Under the pieces are notes generated by a model, which made no database searches, was not told the origin of the DNA, and saw nothing but the letters and a program-made list of their open reading frames with translations. From contig NC_065877.1 in assembly GCF_933775445.1 (NCBI RefSeq), forward strand, positions 30,132,001-30,196,000: a DNA stretch of 64,000 bases, given 5' to 3'. The position numbers and the translations under genes are program-made. Source of the stretch: Argentina anserina (taxonomy: Eukaryota; Streptophyta; Magnoliopsida; Rosales; Rosaceae). Of this stretch, positions 59,702 through 64,000 are shown piece by piece. Position 1 is the stretch's first letter. The number at the start of each line of letters is the position of its first letter.

Positions 59702-62700
59702 TCATGATCTTGAAGAACTGCCATGCAACTCTGCAGATCTTAATTGAGGTTCATCCTGCAGTTGGAGTCATATTAATAAATATATTAATATAGTTAAACT
59801 GCTGATGAAACCATTTATGTTTCTTCAGTAGACATGGATACCATAAATTTGAGCAAACCTGTAAGCTATAACTGAAATTAGATGATTGTCGGAAGTCCAA
59901 TTGTCCCTACATGATCGAAGCACAATTTTAGAAAAGTTTCCTAGTGAACATAAAGCTATTACAGAAATTCTCTAGAAAGTGAATTGCTCCCGCATATTTA
60001 GATAACATACCAGCGCGTGAATTTGTTGAGTCCCAAAAAAAGCATCATCGCTGGGTGCTATTGAGTTAAGTTGCCCCTACACATGAAAACCCAATTAAAT
60101 ATAACACACAGCATTATCGATATGATTCCAAAGTGACTCCTAGAAAATTTTATGGTCAGAACTATATCATGACTTACCAGCCCCTGCATACTCTCCTGGT
60201 TAACATAGTAACTATCGTGGGGTGGCTCCATTAAGTTTAACTGAACCTGCAAGCATCAATTTCAAAATGGCATATGATCATGCAAGAAACTCGCAGTGTA
60301 GATATTTGCATAGATTATTCAAGGAAAGAAACATTGTAATACCAGGCCATGTTGAGCACCATAATACCCACTAAGCGATATACCATCTGAGCTCAAATTG
60401 TCCTACAACATGGATTAAGAAAGCACATTAATGAAGATATTTAGGAGGATGAAGTTATTGAATGTATTCAGCATTTAAGAACACGGACACATGTTCTTAT
60501 TACATGGTGTATTGCATTCAAGGAACAGCTACAATATCAATGTTTTTTTTAAAAGTTAGAATGTAGTGCACTTTCAACATAGACAGTAAAATTAGATGGC
60601 AACTAGATGGAAGGACAAACCATTGGCTGCAAGTTGTCTTGTGCTTCGCTAAGCATGACATCTTGCTCTGCTTGCACCTGAAATATATATAACAAATTTA
60701 CACATTACGCTTAATGTTCTTACTGCATTTGGCATACGAGAAATTGGTTAATATAAAGGGTCAGCCATCAACTACAGAAACATAAACTGACCTTCCTTTT
60801 CCTATTTGTACATCTCTTCCTACTTGGTTTTGCAGCAAGGCTTTCTTGATTTTCTTGTACTGCTTCACGAATACCGTGAACAGTGCTACTCAAGTCCAAA
60901 ACAGTGCTATTAGAATTATTCACGTTTACACAGTTCTTCAAAGCTTCTACAAGTGTTCGAAAAGCAACATTGTAAGTCTCTTCAGATAATGATCCTTCTT
61001 CACTCAATTCAATGGCTCGTTTACATAAATCATTGTAACGTTGCACCCTAGTCCGTACTAGCTCAGAGCCTTCAAGGATCAATTGCCTGCTTTTTGCATC
61101 TTTTGTCCACCTCTTTAAAATATAATGAGGTGGGATGCTTGAAAGGCCACAAATTTGGAGAACAATCAGTGAATGCCTGCAAAGGAAACCTTTGTACTCA
61201 AACAAACGACAGGAACATGAAAGTTCTGACTTTGTTTCAGTCCAGGTTACAGTAAATTGTTCTTCCTTTTCACAGTCTTGAACCCTAAATGTAGTAGTTA
61301 ATCCATCTTCATGTTCTTTCTTTGGCTGGCAGCCAACAACACCTAAGACCTCAACTTGAAATTTTCTGAATACTGCATGGGTGTATACTGTTGACATTTG
61401 TTTTTCCCAAGGGGAAGGAGATTTCAATGCAGGCTGTTTGTGCCACGTATCAAAATCCGCAATTGCTTCCTCATCATACCTGTTTTGTAGAATTGTCCCG
61501 TATTGTTTGACAAACTCTCTCAGAGTTATCTTCTTGTGTATGTATCTGTCGAAGAAAGAGTTCATACTATCAGATCGCAGAGTTGTACACATTCCAGCTA
61601 AAAACGTATCTCCCAGATAAGTAGGCACCCATCTTTTACGATCATCATACAGGGAGCGAACCCATTCGTCATCTTGAAGTTCAAATCTGGTAACCATTTT
61701 CCACCATCTCAAGTCAAACTGTTCATCTGTCCACGACTTAAAAATGCACTTGTGAAACTTTGGCAAGAAATTCTCATGCCGTTTGATTACAGGAGCAAGA
61801 ACTTCAGGAATTTTTTCCAATATATTCCAAAGTGAAAAGCAGTGACGTGCATCTTGAAAGACTTCTTCAATGGCTGCCTTCAAGGTGTTGTCTTGATCAG
61901 AGATGATCACTTTAGGATTTAACCCACCCATTGCTCTAACCCATGTCTTCAACAACCACACAAATGTTGCTTTAGACTCATCTGCTATTAATGCACAACC
62001 AAGCAACATAGGCTGATAGTGGTGGTTTACCCCAACAAAAGGAGCAAATGGCAACTTTTCATTGATTTTGATGTAAGAGGTATCAAAACAGATAACATCG
62101 TTAAAACTCTTATAATCACTCCTACTCTTTGCATCAACCCAAAACAAATTTCTCACCCGTTGGTCATCGTTCAAGTCTATAGCATAGAAGAAGTTCGGGT
62201 TGTCCTTCTGGATACGCTTGAAGTATTCAAGCATTACTTGAGCATCTCCCTCATCCAGACCTAATTCCTGGCATTTATCAAGCTGATACTCTGAGTCAAT
62301 CTGAAGAGACCCAGTTTTTTTATAGCCACCGGATTGTCGAGACATCTCAACATACATCTTTCTGGTGCGTTCACTGACTGCTTGCAAGATATCCATATTA
62401 TTCTTTTCAGCTAACTTTACATTCCTATGAATCCGAAAATGATATGCTAGAGCAGGCAAAAGCTCGTGATTATGCTCCTTAATGAATTCATGAATAATCC
62501 ACTTTCCATCTGCCCTTCTCTTCACATGCATACTGGCTTTGCAGTCTGTCTTTTTCACAGTCGGCCGACGACTACTCCCGCCATCAGATTCTGGTGTTAC
62601 TCCATAACGCGAACATGCAAATTTGGCATCAATAAATTCTTTTGATTTCTTTGAACGCCGACTGTTTTTTATCGATGTGGTGAATCCCATAGACTTGGCA

Positions 62701-62942
62701 TAGTTTTGATAAAATGAGTATGCAGCCTCATGTGAATCAAATTCAATGCCATTACATGGTTCAATATCTGCATCCCCCTCAAACACTTGAACATCCCTTT
62801 TAGGAGAACTGACGATCCCCCCACCACTATTTTGCACTTCTTCTACAAGAGGAACCATATTCATATCTTCACTCACTCTACCATCATTCATATTGTCTCG
62901 ACTTTCCACCAACATTCCAACCAATCTCCGATTCTCATCCAT
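59702..62942 (-). CDS. FHY3/FAR1-type transcription factor (domesticated MULE transposase)
   Basis: Seven coding exons (62942-60792, 60677-60621, 60402-60343, 60246-60178, 60076-60011, 59906-59859, 59755-59702) total 834 codons, against 839 for Arabidopsis FHY3. The FAR1 zinc-finger domain is at about 69-161 (C110, C134, H157, H159). The MULE-transposase core has ICFDTSY (D287) and IISDQD (D349). The SWIM finger is C576-x-C578...C588-x-H590. A nuclear signal (RKRCTNRKRK) ends exon 1. The small exons encode QLNLMEPPHDSYY, QLNSIAPSDDAFF and FRQSSNFSY, repeats also seen in the FHY3 tail. FHY3 and FAR1 activate phytochrome A signalling, clock and other genes. The exact orthologue (FHY3, FAR1 or an FRS) is not settled. 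Confidence 0.95.
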
Positions 62943-64000
62943 GTTGCGTAGCTAGCAGTGGTTTAGTACCTGTTTCCGATAAGAAGCTCCAATGTTCCCA
63001 GCAAACTATCATCCTGATACCTAAAATAAGAAGAAGAAAAAAATACAATAAGAACAATTCTTTAGAATAACCAATTAGGAAATAACAAAGCAAACCCCGG
63101 AAAACCATTGAGATAACAGAAAGCAAAAGCATACACTAAAAGTATTAGCACTCTCCATAAAACCTAAATGGTGCCACCACGACCACTCACAGTTGGTACA
63201 CATCAATGTCGCTAATTAGCTGCACGCAAACATCAAACAGCAATTGCCCTCATACTTCATATGACAATACCATAAAGCTAAACTATTCGATATCACAGGA
63301 ACTTAACAAGAACCAAAATTGCTGATTTACAGTAAGCTAGTAAAAAAGTATCCATTTTCGGAAACTATTCGACGAAAAGGCAAAAAACCCATTGCTTCAG
63401 TTAGATTAAGCCTCAAGCCACGCCAGTATTGACAGTTGAATTCATCCAACAATCTGTGGTAACAAATTTCAATACTGGAACAAAAACAGAGCTGTGTGAA
63501 GTGCCAAGGCCTTAAATAGTAGCAGTGATCCAATTTTATCAAACTTTTATCTTGATATAATTTGCAGCAATATTTCTCAGAAAACCAAATAGTTCATAGC
63601 AATACAAATTTCTAAACCAAACAAATTTAGAGAAGACAAGTATGAATGAGGGAGAGTGAGACCTGAAAATGGAGTCAAGACAAAGGAACGGGAAATTGAG
63701 AGGGGGGCGCGGCGAGTGGGGTGTTGCGCGAGTGGGCGAATCTGAGGAGAAATTAGGGTTTCTGATGGAAATTGGGGATCTGAATCCACTCGCCTTCCTC
63801 ACACGCTCTTTACTCCTCCTTCCCCTCGCGGCGCGTCTACTCTGTGCCCCTCCCTCTCTCTATCTCCCTTTGGCGCCACGTGATTGGTTGTAAATTAACC
63901 GTGTTAGTGTAAATTGATCGAGTACGGTAATATCACACGGTTATTTTACAAATTTGTGGTCACTCAAGTTGATGGGCTTGATCTTAGATTTATGTCTCGT
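62943..64000 (-). promoter_or_regulatory. 5' UTR and upstream region of the intact FHY3-like gene
   Basis: The reverse strand has a TTATTTTAG acceptor at about 63021-63029, just before the 5' UTR piece that ends at the start codon, so there is likely a 5' UTR intron. A G/C-rich, CT/GA-rich block at about 63660-63870 probably holds the first exon and promoter. Small ORFs (63539-63802, for example) lie in this 5' leader and are not supported as genes. Confidence 0.5.

Noticed and set aside
1..64000. Search for a multi-gene novel system, gene cluster, tRNA or rRNA genes
   Set aside because: The genes belong to unrelated ordinary plant families with no functional grouping, and no structural RNA gene was recognised by eye; a tRNAscan or Rfam search would be needed to exclude small RNAs.

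Overview
This is plant nuclear DNA from a eudicot. The protein-coding genes have many short exons and GT-AG introns in AT-rich DNA, and long gene-free stretches are filled by LTR retrotransposons, a nested gag-like relic, foldback elements and satellites. The plant families seen (UGT71-type glycosyltransferase, ZIP transporter, phosphocholine cytidylyltransferase, pectinesterase, a JAV1/VQ22-like VQ protein, a CYP97B P450 and FHY3/FAR1 proteins) fit any core eudicot. The overall look suggests a woody or herbaceous rosid, perhaps Rosaceae, but that is only an impression.

Layout. 1-6.5 kb is repeat-dominated: the tail of a large Ty3-gypsy-type LTR (1-534), a Copia-like LTR relic (2979-3198) and a complete inverted solo LTR (4027-6524) with a perfect AATAC target duplication. 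6.6-10.6 kb holds a tandem pair of UGT71-like genes: the first is a pseudogene next to the solo LTR, the second is intact. 11.7-13.1 kb is a three-exon ZIP transporter on the minus strand, with a fresh 254-bp tandem duplication upstream. 13.8-18.1 kb is gene-poor and rich in satellites. 18.4-22.6 kb is an eight-exon choline-phosphate cytidylyltransferase on the minus strand with a probable GC-AG intron. 23.7-29.5 kb is a DUF4283/gag-like relic split by a 4.5-kb Copia element with very short LTRs. 29.7-35.7 kb is a young but truncated Ty3-gypsy element of the same LTR family as the two copies at the left end. 38.4-40.2 kb is a five-exon pectinesterase and 43.1-43.8 kb a single-exon JAV1/VQ22-like gene, both on the minus strand. 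44-49.5 kb is mostly empty apart from a foldback MITE. 49.6-54.1 kb is a 14-exon CYP97B gene on the plus strand. 54.5-62.9 kb is a minus-strand tandem pair of FHY3/FAR1-type genes: the downstream copy is a multiply broken pseudogene, the upstream one (834 codons, seven coding exons) is intact.

The genes do not form a pathway; they are ordinary single-function plant genes. The story of the window is genome dynamics: two tandem gene pairs each with one dead member, repeated activity of one long-LTR family, nested insertions and recent local duplications. I found no convincing previously undescribed multi-gene system. Exon borders were worked out by hand from splice consensus, reading frame and family conservation, and the summed exon lengths stay in frame for every gene called intact.
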